From: Thalassospira xiamenensis M-5 = DSM 17429 | Lineage (GTDB): Bacteria; Pseudomonadota; Alphaproteobacteria; Rhodospirillales; Thalassospiraceae | Assembly (NCBI RefSeq): GCF_000300235.2 | Contig: NZ_CP004388.1 | Coordinates: 3,604,001-3,668,000 of the forward strand | DNA length: 64,000 nucleotides | Direction of reading: 5' to 3' | In this document: positions 37,255 to 47,339 of the stretch, piece after piece | Layout: every line of letters starts with the position of its first letter | Numbering within the stretch: the first letter of the stretch is position 1 | Translations under genes and position numbers: made by a program | The notes under the pieces: model-generated | The model's database searches: none | Told to the model about the DNA's origin: nothing | Seen by the model: only the letters and a program-made list of their open reading frames with translations

Positions 37255-38523
37255 ATGAGTGCACCCGTTTGGAATAACAAGGTAGTGAAATGGGTCGATG
37301 ACCGTCTTCCGGTCTTCTCCATGTTGCATCACTCCGCTTATGAATATCCGACCCCGAAGAACCTGTCCTATATGTGGAACTTCGGTTCTTTGGCCGGTTT
37401 TGTTCTGGTGACGATGATTCTCTCCGGGATTTTCCTGGTGATGAATTACACCCCGCATGCCGATATGGCGTTCTGGTCGGTCGAGCGCATCATGCGTGAT
37501 GTGAACTATGGCTGGCTGATCCGCTATATCCACATGAACGGCGCATCGATGTTCTTCATCTGCGTCTATATCCATATTTTCCGTGGCCTGTATTACGGGT
37601 CTTACAAAGCACCGCGTGAAATGCTGTGGTGGATCGGTATCCTGATCCTTCTGGCGATGATGGCAACCGCGTTCATGGGCTATGTCCTGCCGTGGGGCCA
37701 GATGTCATTCTGGGGGGCGACGGTTATTACCAACCTGTTCTCGGCCTTCCCGATCATTGGCGATCCGCTGGTGACATGGCTTTGGGGCGGTTTCTCGGTT
37801 GATAACCCGACGCTCAACCGGTTCTTCTCGCTGCATTACCTGATGCCGTTCGTGATCCTTGGCCTTGTGGTCCTGCATGTCTGGGCCCTGCACACCGTAC
37901 GGTCGAACAACCCGACCGGCGTTGAAATCAAGACACCGCAGGATGCAATCGCGTTCCACCCGTACTATACGATCAAGGATCTATTCGGTATGGGCGTGTT
38001 CCTGATCTTCTTCCTGTTCTTCGTGTTCTTTGCGCCCGACTTCTTTGGCGAGCCGGATAACTATATCCCGGCGAACCCGCTGGTGACCCCACCGCATATC
38101 GTGCCGGAATGGTACTTCCTGCCGTTCTATGCGATCCTGCGATCCATCGACTTCACCATCTTCGGTATTCCGGCAAAGCTGCTTGGCGTGCTGGCGATGT
38201 TTGCATCCATCATCGTTCTGTTCGTCATTCCGTGGCTTGATACCTCGAAGGTGCGCAGCTCGAAGTTCCGCCCGGTTTACAAGTGGTTCTTCCTGATCCT
38301 GTTCATTGACTGCTTTATCCTTGGATATTGCGGCAAGAAGGCCCCGGATGACTACTTCTTGGGGATCGAAGGACTTAAAGTGATCACCGTTGGCCAGCTG
38401 GCAACGCTTTACTACTTCGCGCATTTCCTTCTGGTCATGCCGATTGTCGGTAAACTGGAACGGCCCAAACCGCTTCCGGCCAGCATCAGCGAATCCGTAC
38501 TCAAGGGAGGCGCAAATGCGTAA
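37255..38523 (+). CDS. petB: Cytochrome b of the bc1 complex
   Basis: A 422-residue full-length cytochrome b (not split as in b6f). Eight or nine membrane helices carry the two b hemes; heme-ligand histidines are in helices B ([12 protein letters not shown]) and D ([11 protein letters not shown]). The quinol-oxidation motif [14 protein letters not shown] near residue 283 is the conserved PEWY of the Qo site. ATG at 37255 follows TAAGGAGCAGGTAG. Its 3' end overlaps petC by 8 bases. Confidence 0.97.
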   Translation: MSAPVWNNKVVKWVDDRLPVFSMLHHSAYEYPTPKNLSYMWNFGSLAGFVLVTMILSGIFLVMNYTPHADMAFWSVERIMRDVNYGWLIRYIHMNGASMFFICVYIHIFRGLYYGSYKAPREMLWWIGILILLAMMATAFMGYVLPWGQMSFWGATVITNLFSAFPIIGDPLVTWLWGGFSVDNPTLNRFFSLHYLMPFVILGLVVLHVWALHTVRSNNPTGVEIKTPQDAIAFHPYYTIKDLFGMGVFLIFFLFFVFFAPDFFGEPDNYIPANPLVTPPHIVPEWYFLPFYAILRSIDFTIFGIPAKLLGVLAMFASIIVLFVIPWLDTSKVRSSKFRPVYKWFFLILFIDCFILGYCGKKAPDDYFLGIEGLKVITVGQLATLYYFAHFLLVMPIVGKLERPKPLPASISESVLKGGANA

Positions 38524-39292
38524 GTTTGCATTGACCGCCATTGCTGCGGCATTCGCACTGAGCGCCTTTGCCGGCACTTCGGCAAAGGCCGCAGGCAACG
38601 CTCCGGTTCCGGAAGCACAGGAATGGAGCTGGCAGGGGCTTTTTGGCACCTATGACCGGGCGCAGATGCAGCGCGGTTTCCAGGTTTACAAAAACGTGTG
38701 TGCCGGTTGCCACAGTCTTCGTTTCATTGCGTTCCGTAACCTGGAAGGCATCGGGTTTAACGAAGACCAGATCAAGGCCATCGCGGCGGAATACGATATT
38801 GAAGACGGCCCGAACGATGATGGTGACATGTTCACCCGTCCCGGTATTGCGTCGGACTATTTCCCGTCACCTTTCCCGAACGACAAAGCTGCCGCTGCGT
38901 CGAACGGGGGTGCGATTCCGCCCGATCTGTCATTGATGACGAAGGCACGCCTGCATGGTCCGGATTATGTTTATGCCCTGCTGACCGGTTACGAGGAAGA
39001 AGCACCTGAAGGCTTCGACCTTGCGGAAGGCAAGTATTACAACCACTACTTCCCGGGTCATCAGATTTCGATGGCACCGCCGCTTTATGATGAAGCGGTC
39101 GAGTACACCGATGGCACCCCGATGACCATGGAACAGCACGCGCATGACGTGGTTGCGTTCCTGAACTGGACGGCACAGCCGGAACTTGAAGCCCGCAAAT
39201 CAATGGGCATGAAAGTTCTGTTGTTCCTGATCGTTCTGACCGCGATGCTCTATGCGGTGAAACGCAAAATCTGGCGCGATATCGAACATTAA
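38516..39292 (+). CDS. petC: Cytochrome c1
   Basis: A 258-residue membrane-anchored cytochrome c1. A Sec signal peptide (cleavage after AKA, near residue 25) precedes the heme site CAGCH at 62-66. [20 protein letters not shown] is a family block, the axial Met is likely in ISMAPPL, and a C-terminal helix (about 232-250) anchors it. It takes electrons from the Rieske protein to soluble cytochrome c. ATG at 38516 overlaps petB by 8 bases with GGGAGGCGCAA upstream. Last gene of petABC, followed by a terminator. Confidence 0.96.
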   Translation: MRKFALTAIAAAFALSAFAGTSAKAAGNAPVPEAQEWSWQGLFGTYDRAQMQRGFQVYKNVCAGCHSLRFIAFRNLEGIGFNEDQIKAIAAEYDIEDGPNDDGDMFTRPGIASDYFPSPFPNDKAAAASNGGAIPPDLSLMTKARLHGPDYVYALLTGYEEEAPEGFDLAEGKYYNHYFPGHQISMAPPLYDEAVEYTDGTPMTMEQHAHDVVAFLNWTAQPELEARKSMGMKVLLFLIVLTAMLYAVKRKIWRDIEH

Positions 39293-39317
39293 GCGTTCGC
39301 GATATCGTCAAAAATCA

Positions 39318-39347
39318 AAGGCCGTCGGGAAACCGGCGGCCTTATTT
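39318..39347 (+). terminator. Intrinsic terminator of petABC
   Basis: AAGGCCGTCGG pairs with CCGGCGGCCTT (one wobble) over a GAAA loop, followed by ATTTGTT; 26 bases after the petC stop. Confidence 0.8.
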
Positions 39348-39392
39348 GTTGGCGCATCGCAAAGCGTCGTCGCACGGAACTGTCGCCTGTGA

Positions 39393-40226
39393 TCAGGATT
39401 TGGGGTTGGCGGGCAGAGGTTCGGCACAGGTCAATGCGGTTTCGCACGCAATGTCAGCGTGATTTCCGCTGGAATGGTTGCCAGTCGAATGATTGCCGTC
39501 CGCCGGGCGAAGGGGCGGAACAGTCACAGGGATATGTACCAGCCTGCGTTTACGCGCCGGTGTGCCGGTGCTGGCGTAAAGCTGTTTTCCCGCTTCGACA
39601 ATCGAAACCCCGGCAAAGGCCTTGAACAGACGCGATCCGATATTTTCGAATGCCTGCGACCAGCGTAGCAGAAACCGGCTTTGGGTCGGGGGCAGGAAAA
39701 GAGCGCGGCTGTGCTGCACGGGCAGGAACATGTTTTCGCGCATCAGGTTCTGAAGCTGTGACACGCTATAGGGATGGCCAAAGCCAAAGGGCGTATTTTC
39801 CGACCAGGACCAGAGCGAGCTTCGGTTGGGTGTGACCACCACGATCCGGCCGTTGGGGGTCAATACCCGCCAGCATTCGCGCATCAGGCGGCGCATGGAA
39901 TCGGAATGTTCGACCAGATGCACCAGCAGGATGCGGTCGACCGAGCTATCGGGCAGCGGCAGCATGGTTTCTTCGGTAAGGGCGACATGATTGGGATCGC
40001 CCGCGGGCCAAGGAACACAACCCTGCTGGCCGGGCATGAAAGCCAGCACGCGTTCTGCCTCGCCCATGAAGGGGCGCAGATAGGGCGTGGCATAACCAAA
40101 ACCCAGCACGCGCATGCCGCGGACATCCGACCACATCACGCGCAAGCGGCGACGGATCAGGCGGCGAGCGGCCTGTCCGAGGCTTCCGGCATAAAAACGG
40201 TGAAGATCAACAACATCCTGACGCAT
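39393..40226 (-). CDS. Class I SAM-dependent methyltransferase
   Basis: A 277-residue methyltransferase. VLGFGYATPYLRPF near residue 42 is a loosened SAM motif I, LPLPDSSVDRILLVHLVEH near 105 is the post-I acidic strand, and WRVLTPNGRIVVVTPNR near 140 is typical of Methyltransf_11 proteins. The C-terminal 40 residues are low-complexity with repeats of NHS. It is divergent from gloB with 126 bases between the starts, a pairing common in alphaproteobacteria. The substrate is unknown. Confidence 0.85.
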   Translation of the reverse strand: MRQDVVDLHRFYAGSLGQAARRLIRRRLRVMWSDVRGMRVLGFGYATPYLRPFMGEAERVLAFMPGQQGCVPWPAGDPNHVALTEETMLPLPDSSVDRILLVHLVEHSDSMRRLMRECWRVLTPNGRIVVVTPNRSSLWSWSENTPFGFGHPYSVSQLQNLMRENMFLPVQHSRALFLPPTQSRFLLRWSQAFENIGSRLFKAFAGVSIVEAGKQLYASTGTPARKRRLVHIPVTVPPLRPADGNHSTGNHSSGNHADIACETALTCAEPLPANPKS

Positions 40227-40352
40227 GAAAATAGCCTAGAGCCTTTTCTGATTGGATTGAAGCGCAAAAACCTTGCACGATGCGTGATTGTTTTAAGAAG
40301 CCGCAAGCTGATAGGCTTGGCGCATATTCCATTCACACACGCGAGGTCGGCC

Positions 40353-41123
40353 ATGTCCGCAGGCGATGTCTTTGTCATTCCGTGCCTTTCCGATAATTAC
40401 ACCTATCTTGTGCGCTGCCACGAAACAGGTACGACCGCGATTGTCGATCCGGGCGAGGCGGGCCCGGTGATAAGCGCGCTTGAAGATCGCGGCTGGTCGC
40501 TTGATATCGTGATCAATACCCATCATCACAATGACCATATCGGCGGCAATGCGGAACTGATCACCAGATATGGCGCGAAACTGATTGGCCCCAAGGCCGA
40601 AACCATGCGCATTCCCGGCATGGATCAGACGGTCGCCGAGGGGGATGAGGTGATGATTGGTGCGCTTTCCGGGCAGGTCTTTGACGTGCCGGGCCATACC
40701 AGCGGCCATATTGCATTTTATTTTCCGGCGGTATCGGCCCTGTTTTCCGGCGACAGTCTGTTTGCATTGGGTTGCGGGCGGTTGTTTGAAGGAACGCCAG
40801 CCCAGATGTGGCAGTCCCTGCAAAAATTTCGCAACCTTCCGGGCGAGACGCTGGTGTATTGCGGGCATGAATATACCCAGTCCAATGCCCGGTTTGCCGC
40901 AACGATTGAAACCGGCAATGTGGCGCTTAAGGCGCGCTGCGCGGAAATTGATGATCTGCGCGCACGCGGTATCCCGACCATTCCATCACGCATGGACAAG
41001 GAACTGGCAACCAACCCGTTCCTGCGCGCCGATCATGCATCGGTTGCCAGCGACCTTGGCATGGAAGGTGCAACCGCCACCGAGATTTTTGCCGAAATCC
41101 GCGGGCGGAAGGATCGGTTCTAA
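40353..41123 (+). CDS. gloB: Hydroxyacylglutathione hydrolase (glyoxalase II)
   Basis: A 256-residue metallo-beta-lactamase-fold enzyme that hydrolyses S-lactoylglutathione in methylglyoxal detoxification. The binuclear metal motif THHHNDHIGG is at residues 56-65, with later ligands in PGHTSGHIAFY, FSGDSLFALGCGR and YCGHEYTQSN. The C-terminal glutathione-binding part ends ATEIFAEIRGRKDRF. ATG at 40353 gives the family N-terminus (FVIPCLSDNYTYLV); the long open frame upstream is not coding in this reading. Gene A of the pathway is not in the window. Confidence 0.95.
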   Translation: MSAGDVFVIPCLSDNYTYLVRCHETGTTAIVDPGEAGPVISALEDRGWSLDIVINTHHHNDHIGGNAELITRYGAKLIGPKAETMRIPGMDQTVAEGDEVMIGALSGQVFDVPGHTSGHIAFYFPAVSALFSGDSLFALGCGRLFEGTPAQMWQSLQKFRNLPGETLVYCGHEYTQSNARFAATIETGNVALKARCAEIDDLRARGIPTIPSRMDKELATNPFLRADHASVASDLGMEGATATEIFAEIRGRKDRF

Positions 41124-41132
41124 TCATGGCAT

Positions 41133-41171
41133 GAAGCAAGAAATTGCTGGCAGAAGGCAATTTCTTGCTTC
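41133..41171. terminator. Perfect 15-bp inverted repeat between gloB and manC
   Basis: GAAGCAAGAAATTGC (41133-41147) is perfectly complementary to 41157-41171 with a 9-base loop. It lies between convergent genes, 10 bases after the gloB stop. The long A/T-containing stem has no separate T-run, so it may act as a bidirectional terminator or 3' end stabiliser. Confidence 0.65.
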
Positions 41172-41204
41172 TGTAATCGTGCGATAAAAGGCGTTGCTCA
41201 GGAC

Positions 41205-42629
41205 TTATTCGGGGATACGTCCATAAACGTCGTCAAGACGTTCAATGTCATCTTCACCGAGATAGCTACCAGATTGGACTTCGATCAGTTCCAGCGGGAT
41301 TTTCCCCGGGTTTTCCATGCGGTGCACGGCCCCAACCGGGATATAGGTTGACTGGTTTTCGCCCAGCAGGAATTTTTTGTCATCACAGGTGACCAAGGCA
41401 CTGCCTTTGACAACGATCCAGTGTTCGGCACGATGGTGGTGCCGTTGTAAGGAGAGCTGGGCCCCTGGCTTTACGGTAATGCGTTTGACCTGATATCGAT
41501 CACTGTGATCGATGCTGTCATAATCGCCCCAAGGACGTGCAACCCGTCGATGTTCAATGGCTTGTCCGTGATTGCGCGCGGCCAGATCTCCAACGACATT
41601 TTTGATGGCCTCGACTTCGGCTGCAGAACTGACCAAAAGCGCATCGGGCGTATCAATCACCACTAGGTCCTTCGTCCCCAATGTGACGACCAAGCGACGG
41701 TCTGTCCCATGAACGACCGTGTTTTCCGATTTGATCATATGAACGTTTTCTTGGACGCCCAGAACACAGTTTCCGTTCGGCAGCTTTGTTCCCAAGTCTG
41801 ACATCGCATTCCAACTGCCGACATCGCTCCAAACGCCTTGGAATGGGGCAACAAGGACATTTTCAGCACGTTCCATTACCGCATAATCGATGCTTTTTGC
41901 CACCGCGTCTTTGAATTTTTCACCGGGGCGGAGGAAATGACCATCTCTTTGTGCGGATGCTATCGCTTCACTGCAGGCGTCAAAGGTTTGTGGCTCAAAG
42001 CGGGCAATCGCATCGGCCAAGACATCTGCGCGGACAAGGAATATCCCCGCATTCCAAAGATGCTTTCCTGAAGACAGAAACGCCATCGCGGTTTCGAGAT
42101 CAGGTTTTTCCAGAAATTTTGCCGATTTCCATATGCCCGGCCCAACTTCGTCACCGGTTTCGATATATCCGTAAGCCGTGCTTGGTGACGTAGGGCGCAC
42201 ACCAAAAGTGACGATATTGCCGCTCTTTGCATAATATGCCGCTTCGAGCACCATTTTACGGAAAAGATCATTGTCCGAAATAAAGTGATCCGCTGGGCAG
42301 AAAAGCAAAATGCTTTCGGGATTTTCTTGCCTTGCATGACAGGCGGCAAGCGCCATCGCAGGTGCGGTGTCCCTTGCGATCGGTTCCAGAATTTGCGTCA
42401 GATTTACTTTGGATTTTTCAGCAGCTTCTTCGACAAAGAAACGGTGCTCTTCACCCGATAACGCCAAAATATTGCCAAATGACGACAACCGTTCGAACGT
42501 AAGTTCAAGCAGGGATTTACCATGATACACAGGAATGAATTGCTTGGGGAAACCCTTGCGTGACAAAGGCCATAAGCGCGTTCCGGAACCTCCGCAAAGC
42601 ACAACAGGTGTAATTTCTTTTATTGTCAT
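41205..42629 (-). CDS. manC: Mannose-1-phosphate guanylyltransferase / mannose-6-phosphate isomerase
   Basis: A 474-residue bifunctional type II protein. The nucleotidyltransferase domain (1-350) begins with VVLCGGSGTRLWPLSRKGFPKQF, and FVEKP-type FLEKPDLETAMAFL is near residue 170. The C-terminal cupin (about 360-470) carries the isomerase signature QLSLQRHHHRAEHWIVVKG. It makes GDP-mannose for capsule, exopolysaccharide or LPS. It is alone, without manB or glycosyltransferases. Its base composition looks more AT-rich and its codon choice looser than its neighbours, which could mean acquisition with a polysaccharide locus. ATG at 42629. Confidence 0.94.
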   Translation of the reverse strand: MTIKEITPVVLCGGSGTRLWPLSRKGFPKQFIPVYHGKSLLELTFERLSSFGNILALSGEEHRFFVEEAAEKSKVNLTQILEPIARDTAPAMALAACHARQENPESILLFCPADHFISDNDLFRKMVLEAAYYAKSGNIVTFGVRPTSPSTAYGYIETGDEVGPGIWKSAKFLEKPDLETAMAFLSSGKHLWNAGIFLVRADVLADAIARFEPQTFDACSEAIASAQRDGHFLRPGEKFKDAVAKSIDYAVMERAENVLVAPFQGVWSDVGSWNAMSDLGTKLPNGNCVLGVQENVHMIKSENTVVHGTDRRLVVTLGTKDLVVIDTPDALLVSSAAEVEAIKNVVGDLAARNHGQAIEHRRVARPWGDYDSIDHSDRYQVKRITVKPGAQLSLQRHHHRAEHWIVVKGSALVTCDDKKFLLGENQSTYIPVGAVHRMENPGKIPLELIEVQSGSYLGEDDIERLDDVYGRIPE

Positions 42630-42778
42630 TTCAAGAACCGATCCCAGAGGCTATCAAACCAAAGTCAACAGCCCCTGTTATAGTTGGAAACAGCTTTCAG
42701 TTCCAAGGAGTTTAAAGCCCTGGTCACTGAAAGGATCACCATTGTTGACTCTAAACGGGAAGCTTGCGCCAAAAGAAG

Positions 42779-44026
42779 TCAGGCCATCTGTTTAAACAGG
42801 ACGTTCTGATCAAGAAGGTAGCGCGAAAACAGTGGCAGGCTGGCGGCACCGATGGCACGTGCGGCACTGCCGACCGCACCCTGTTCGATATGCGGGGGGG
42901 CGATGCCTTGCAGGTCGAGTTTGAGGGTGGCCTTGCGCGTGGCATCGACGATTCTGGCACAGACATCTTTGGGGAAGCCGCCATCGACAATGACGGCTTC
43001 GAAATCAATCACCGAGCAGACCGAGGTAATGGCGATTGCCAGGCCGCGCGCGGTATGGTCAATCCAGAGGTCAAGGGTTGCGCCAAGCTGACGCCAGTAA
43101 TCGGGATCCTTCCAAAGCAGGGCGGGATCACGGCCTTCGCGGGTCAGCATTTCTTCGAGCACGAAGATGGATGCCTGATCGATCAACTGGCTGGGATGGC
43201 CGGATCGCGAGGGCACAGGCATCGAGCCAAAGGCCCCGGCATTGCCGGTTTTACCAGCATAAAGCGCCTGATTGAGCACCACCCCGCCACCAATGAACGA
43301 TCCGATAAAGAAATAGGCGAAGTCGGAATAATTCGGCCCTGCCCCAAATACCAGTTCCGCCCCGCAGGCCGCCGTGGCGTCATTCTGCTGAAACACGGGG
43401 AACGGCACGATTTCGCCGATGATGTCGATCAGATCGACTTCACGCCAGGCGCTCATATCTTCGGGCGGGGCGCCGACTTCTTCGACCCAGTTCCACAATT
43501 CAAACGGGGCGGCAATGCCGATCCCGGCGATGCGTTGGCGATGCGTGGTTGACAGGTCGCGCGACAATTGTTCGACCGAGGCACGGACGAATTTGCGGAT
43601 GCCGTCCGGGGTCGGGTATTTATAGGCTTCGTTCAGGCTGGCGCGGACAGTCCCGACAAAATCCATCAGGATCAGTTCGGCGCTGCGTCGCCCAATTTTA
43701 AGGCCGAATGAAAAAACGCCATCGGGATCAAGTGCCATCGGGATTGATGGTTTGCCAACCTTGCCGCGCACCGGATCGCCGCGTTTGAGCAAGCCATCCT
43801 TTTCCAGCGCACGCATGATCACGGAAACGGTTTGCGCCGAAAGTCCGGAAAGACGGGCAATGTCGGCCTTCGACAATCCGACATTGCGACGCACCAGTGA
43901 CAATACCAGCCGTTCATTATAGGCGCGCACGCGTAACTGGTTCGCACCCCCGCCCGGATGAAGCGGACGCGCTCCCTGTCCCTCATCCCCGGCAATGTCC
44001 GGGTTGATATACAGTGAAGGTGTCAT
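42779..44026 (-). CDS. frcR: ROK family regulator, probable repressor of the frc operon
   Basis: A 415-residue ROK protein with an N-terminal winged helix (about 45-100: LSKADIARLSGLSAQTVSVI, then RALEKDGLLKRGDPVRG) and a sugar-kinase-like ROK domain. The catalytic/zinc signatures of ROK kinases are partly lost, as in regulators. It is divergent from the fructose-type ABC operon, as FrcR is in rhizobia, and a perfect 12-bp palindrome sits between them. ATG at 44026 follows GGGAGGATAAAA; the frame to 44158 would run through the palindrome. Repression relieved by a sugar or sugar phosphate is inferred. Confidence 0.85.
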   Translation of the reverse strand: MTPSLYINPDIAGDEGQGARPLHPGGGANQLRVRAYNERLVLSLVRRNVGLSKADIARLSGLSAQTVSVIMRALEKDGLLKRGDPVRGKVGKPSIPMALDPDGVFSFGLKIGRRSAELILMDFVGTVRASLNEAYKYPTPDGIRKFVRASVEQLSRDLSTTHRQRIAGIGIAAPFELWNWVEEVGAPPEDMSAWREVDLIDIIGEIVPFPVFQQNDATAACGAELVFGAGPNYSDFAYFFIGSFIGGGVVLNQALYAGKTGNAGAFGSMPVPSRSGHPSQLIDQASIFVLEEMLTREGRDPALLWKDPDYWRQLGATLDLWIDHTARGLAIAITSVCSVIDFEAVIVDGGFPKDVCARIVDATRKATLKLDLQGIAPPHIEQGAVGSAARAIGAASLPLFSRYLLDQNVLFKQMA

Positions 44027-44083
44027 TTTTATCCTCCCACTCGGGTTCTTTATTGCCCGAATGGGTTTGAGAGTGACAGGATT

Positions 44084-44112
44084 AATTAATAAATCAATCG
44101 GATTTATTAATT
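44084..44112. promoter_or_regulatory. 12-5-12 palindrome, candidate FrcR operator
   Basis: AATTAATAAATC (44084-44095) and GATTTATTAATT (44101-44112) are perfectly complementary across AATCG. It lies between frcR and frcB, 58 bases from the frcR ATG. The TTATT-rich arms resemble sites of NagC/Mlc-type ROK repressors. Confidence 0.65.
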
Positions 44113-44249
44113 GACAGCCCCGAGCATTTGGTGTGTCGTAGGCAACAGACAGGCACAAAAGACGTGCGTAACGATACGTTCCACCTGTCGCAAAATGAAC
44201 AAATCCGGCCCAAAGGGCTGAATATCAGGTTATTCCTGGGAGGAAACAG

Positions 44250-45278
44250 ATGAAGAAGACTCTTGTTGGCGCCACCCTTGGGGCGCTTACGCTTGGCCTT
44301 GCCGCTGCACCGCATGCTGCCAAAGCCGATGAAATCGGTGCCTGCCTTATCACCAAAACCGACATCAACCCATTCTTCGTGAAAATGAAGGAAGGCGCGC
44401 AGGCCGCGTCGGTTGCCAATGGTGTCAACCTTTCGACTTTTGCCGGTAAAATCGATGGGGACCATGAAACCCAGGTGCAGGCGATTGAATCCTGCATCGC
44501 ATCGGGTGCGAAGGGTATCCTTCTGACCGCATCGGACACCAAGGCGATTGTGCCGGTTGTCAAAAAGGCGCGTGATGCCGGATTGCTCGTCATTGCACTT
44601 GATACCCCGCTTGAGCCAATCGACTCCGCCGATGCGACCTTTGCCACCGATAACTTCAAGGCGGGCGAATTGATCGGCCAATGGGCCGCTGCCAAGCTCG
44701 GCGACAAGGCCTCGGAAGCAAAAATCGCGTTTCTTGACCTGACGCCAAGTGCCCCATCGGTTGACGTTCTGCGTGATCAGGGCTTCATGAAAGGGTTCGG
44801 GATCGACATCAAGGACCCGAACAAAATCGGTGACGAAGATGATCCCCGCATCGTTGGCCATGACATCACCAACGGCAACGAGGAAGGCGGCCGCAAGGCG
44901 ATGGAAAACCTGTTGCAGCAGGATTCCGAAATCAACGTCGTCTATACCATCAACGAACCGGCAGCCGCCGGTGCCTATGAGGCGCTGAAATCGTTTGGCA
45001 TGGAAGACGGCGTTCTGATCGTGTCGGTCGATGGCGGTTGCCCGGGCGTTCTGAACGTTCAGGATGGCGTGATTGGCGCAACATCGCAGCAATATCCGCT
45101 TGATATGGCCTATAAAGGTATTGAAGCAATCAAGGCCTGGGCCGAAAGCGGTGAAAAACCAGCCAATACCGAAGGTCTTAACTTCTATGATACCGGGGTC
45201 AACCTTGTGACGGGTGATCCAGCCGAAGGTGTTCCGTCGATTGATATCGATGAAGGCATGAAACGCTGCTGGGGCTAA
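44250..45278 (+). CDS. frcB: Fructose-type ABC transporter substrate-binding protein
   Basis: A 342-residue periplasmic type 1 binding protein. The signal peptide ends near residue 26 (AAPHAAKA). The mature start [20 protein letters not shown], with [20 protein letters not shown], places it with FrcB-like sugar-binding proteins (fructose, mannose, ribose in Sinorhizobium). FrcB, FrcC and FrcA form the CUT2 transporter. GGGAGGAAACAG precedes the ATG. A strong 8-bp stem-loop after the stop may keep frcB mRNA more abundant than the permease part. Confidence 0.9.
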   Translation: MKKTLVGATLGALTLGLAAAPHAAKADEIGACLITKTDINPFFVKMKEGAQAASVANGVNLSTFAGKIDGDHETQVQAIESCIASGAKGILLTASDTKAIVPVVKKARDAGLLVIALDTPLEPIDSADATFATDNFKAGELIGQWAAAKLGDKASEAKIAFLDLTPSAPSVDVLRDQGFMKGFGIDIKDPNKIGDEDDPRIVGHDITNGNEEGGRKAMENLLQQDSEINVVYTINEPAAAGAYEALKSFGMEDGVLIVSVDGGCPGVLNVQDGVIGATSQQYPLDMAYKGIEAIKAWAESGEKPANTEGLNFYDTGVNLVTGDPAEGVPSIDIDEGMKRCWG

Positions 45279-45308
45279 GCCCCTTAGCGTGACGATCTGA
45301 TATTCGAG

Positions 45309-45333
45309 GAGGGCGGTCATAAACGCCGCCCTC
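45309..45333 (+). repeat. Stem-loop between frcB and frcC
   Basis: GAGGGCGG (45309-45316) pairs perfectly with CCGCCCTC (45326-45333). Such intergenic hairpins after binding-protein genes often stabilise the upstream mRNA or partly terminate, raising the binding protein over the membrane parts. Confidence 0.6.
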
Positions 45334-45467
45334 TTGTCCCACAAAAAGGTTACACTTGGTCTGCCCCTACCCGATCCAAGCCGGTCATCAGAACCGGCGG
45401 GGCATTTGATGAACTGTTGTGCATGATTTTTCGCAACCCATGTTCACGACCAAGCCGGGAGGAAGCG

Positions 45468-46550
45468 ATGAGCGAACCTGCTCGCACATCTCGCACGAAA
45501 CAGGAATACGAACAGACGCTTGACGCCAGCGACAAGGCGGTTGCGCAGTTCGACCATAAAAGCCGGAACTTTCTGGATGCCACGCAACATTTCCTGCATG
45601 GCAATCCGACGATGGTGCCGGTGATCGTCCTTGTCATTTCGATTATCATCTTTGGTGCACTGGCGGGACCGAAGTTCTTTTCGCCGTTCAACCTGTCGCT
45701 GATTGTGCAGCAGGTTTCGATCATCGGCATTCTGGCCGCCGCACAAAGCCTTGTGATCCTGACCGCCGGGATTGATCTTTCGGTCGGTGCGATCATGGTT
45801 TTGATGTCGGTCATTATGGGGCAACTTGCGATCACGCTTGGCGTCCCCGCACCGCTTGCCATCCTGATCGGGTTTGTCGGCGGCATTCTGGCCGGGATGC
45901 TGAACGGGTTTCTCGTCACCCGCATCAAGTTACCGCCCTTTATCGTGACATTGGGCACGTGGAATATTTTCTTTGCGCTGAACCTTTGGCTTTCGGGCGC
46001 GCAGTCGATCCGCAGCCAGACACTGGATGAAATCGCACCGCTTTTGAAATTCTTTGGCGAAAGCATCGCGATTGGTGGGGCGCGGATCACCTATGGCTCG
46101 GTCCTGATGCTCGTCATATTTGCCGTCCTTTGGTACATCCTGAACCATACCAGTTGGGGCCGGCATGTTTATGCCATCGGCGATGACAAGGAAGCCGCCG
46201 AACTTTCAGGCATTCGCACCAACCGAACGCTTATCATGGTTTATGGCCTTGCCGGGCTTGTATGCGCGATTGGCGCATGGGCATCGATCGGGCGTGTTGG
46301 CTCGGTTTCGCCGCAAAGTTTTCAGGAAGCAAACCTGCAATCGATTACCGCAGTTGTGATTGGCGGCATTTCGCTGTTTGGCGGGCGCGGGTCGATCATC
46401 GGGCCGCTGATCGGGGCGCTGATCGTTGGGGTGTTCAATTCCGGGCTTCGGCTTGTCGGGGTTGATGTTCTTTGGCAGGTGTTTGCAATCGGCTGGCTGA
46501 CGATTATCGCCGTTGCAATCGACCAGTGGATCAGAAAGGTATCGTCATGA
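45468..46550 (+). CDS. frcC: CUT2-type sugar ABC transporter permease
   Basis: A 360-residue inner-membrane permease with about nine or ten hydrophobic helices and a 50-residue charged N-terminal extension. AGIDLSVGAIMVLMSVIMG and TLGTWNIFFALNLWLSG are typical of the ribose/fructose permease (BPD_transp_2) family, and the C-terminal block GGISLFGGRGSIIGPLIGAL is also conserved. ATG at 45468 follows GGGAGGAAGCG. Its TGA overlaps the frcA ATG (ATGA), implying coupled translation. Confidence 0.92.
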   Translation: MSEPARTSRTKQEYEQTLDASDKAVAQFDHKSRNFLDATQHFLHGNPTMVPVIVLVISIIIFGALAGPKFFSPFNLSLIVQQVSIIGILAAAQSLVILTAGIDLSVGAIMVLMSVIMGQLAITLGVPAPLAILIGFVGGILAGMLNGFLVTRIKLPPFIVTLGTWNIFFALNLWLSGAQSIRSQTLDEIAPLLKFFGESIAIGGARITYGSVLMLVIFAVLWYILNHTSWGRHVYAIGDDKEAAELSGIRTNRTLIMVYGLAGLVCAIGAWASIGRVGSVSPQSFQEANLQSITAVVIGGISLFGGRGSIIGPLIGALIVGVFNSGLRLVGVDVLWQVFAIGWLTIIAVAIDQWIRKVSS

Positions 46551-47335
46551 GCACGGATAAAAAACCTGTCCTGACCGCACGCGGTATCGTTAAACGCTAT
46601 GGCCGGGTGACCGCACTTGATCAGGCGGATTTTGACCTTTATCCCGGTGAAGTCCTTGCGGTGATCGGTGATAACGGCGCGGGCAAATCATCATTGATCA
46701 AGGCGCTTTCGGGTGCGATCACGGTGGACGAAGGCAGCATCGAGCTTGATGGCAAACCGGTGCGTTTTTCATCACCGATGGAAGCGCGCGAAGCCGGGAT
46801 CGAGACAGTTTATCAGAACCTTGCGCTTTCGCCGGCCCTGTCGATTGCGGATAACATGTTCATGGGGCGCGAGCTACGCCAACCGGGTTTTATGGGCAAA
46901 TATTTCGGGGCCCTTGACCATAAAGGAATGCAACGCATCGCGCGGGAAAAGCTTTCCGAGCTTGGCCTGATGACGATCCAGAACATCAATCAGGCGGTCG
47001 AAACGCTTTCGGGCGGGCAGCGGCAGGGGGTTGCGGTTGCCCGTGCGGCGGCCTTCGGATCACGCGTCGTGATCATGGATGAACCGACCGCGGCATTGGG
47101 CGTCAAGGAAAGCCGCCGGGTGCTGGAACTTATTGCCGATGTCAAATCGCGCGGCATGCCGATTGTGCTGATTTCGCACAATATGCCCCATGTGTTCGAA
47201 GTGGCAGATCGCATTCATGTGCATCGTTTGGGCAAGCGGCTTTGCACGATCAATCCTGATGATTACAGCATGTCGGACGCGGTTGCCTTTATGACCGGGG
47301 CAAAGGAGCCGCCAGAAATATCTGCGGCGGCCTGA
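46547..47335 (+). CDS. frcA: Sugar ABC transporter ATP-binding protein
   Basis: A 262-residue single ABC domain, as in FrcA and unlike the double-domain RbsA or XylG. Walker A is GDNGAGKSSLIKAL near residue 42, the signature is LSGGQRQGVAVARAAAF near 148, and Walker B is VVIMDEPTAALGV; the switch His is in VLISHNM. It energises FrcC. It overlaps frcC by four bases and ends 4 bases before frcK. Confidence 0.94.
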   Translation: MSTDKKPVLTARGIVKRYGRVTALDQADFDLYPGEVLAVIGDNGAGKSSLIKALSGAITVDEGSIELDGKPVRFSSPMEAREAGIETVYQNLALSPALSIADNMFMGRELRQPGFMGKYFGALDHKGMQRIAREKLSELGLMTIQNINQAVETLSGGQRQGVAVARAAAFGSRVVIMDEPTAALGVKESRRVLELIADVKSRGMPIVLISHNMPHVFEVADRIHVHRLGKRLCTINPDDYSMSDAVAFMTGAKEPPEISAAA

Positions 47336-47339
47336 ATTC

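Noticed and set aside
44094-45344. Open frame of 416 codons on the minus strand
   Set aside because: Antisense to frcB; long antisense frames arise from the codon bias of this genome.
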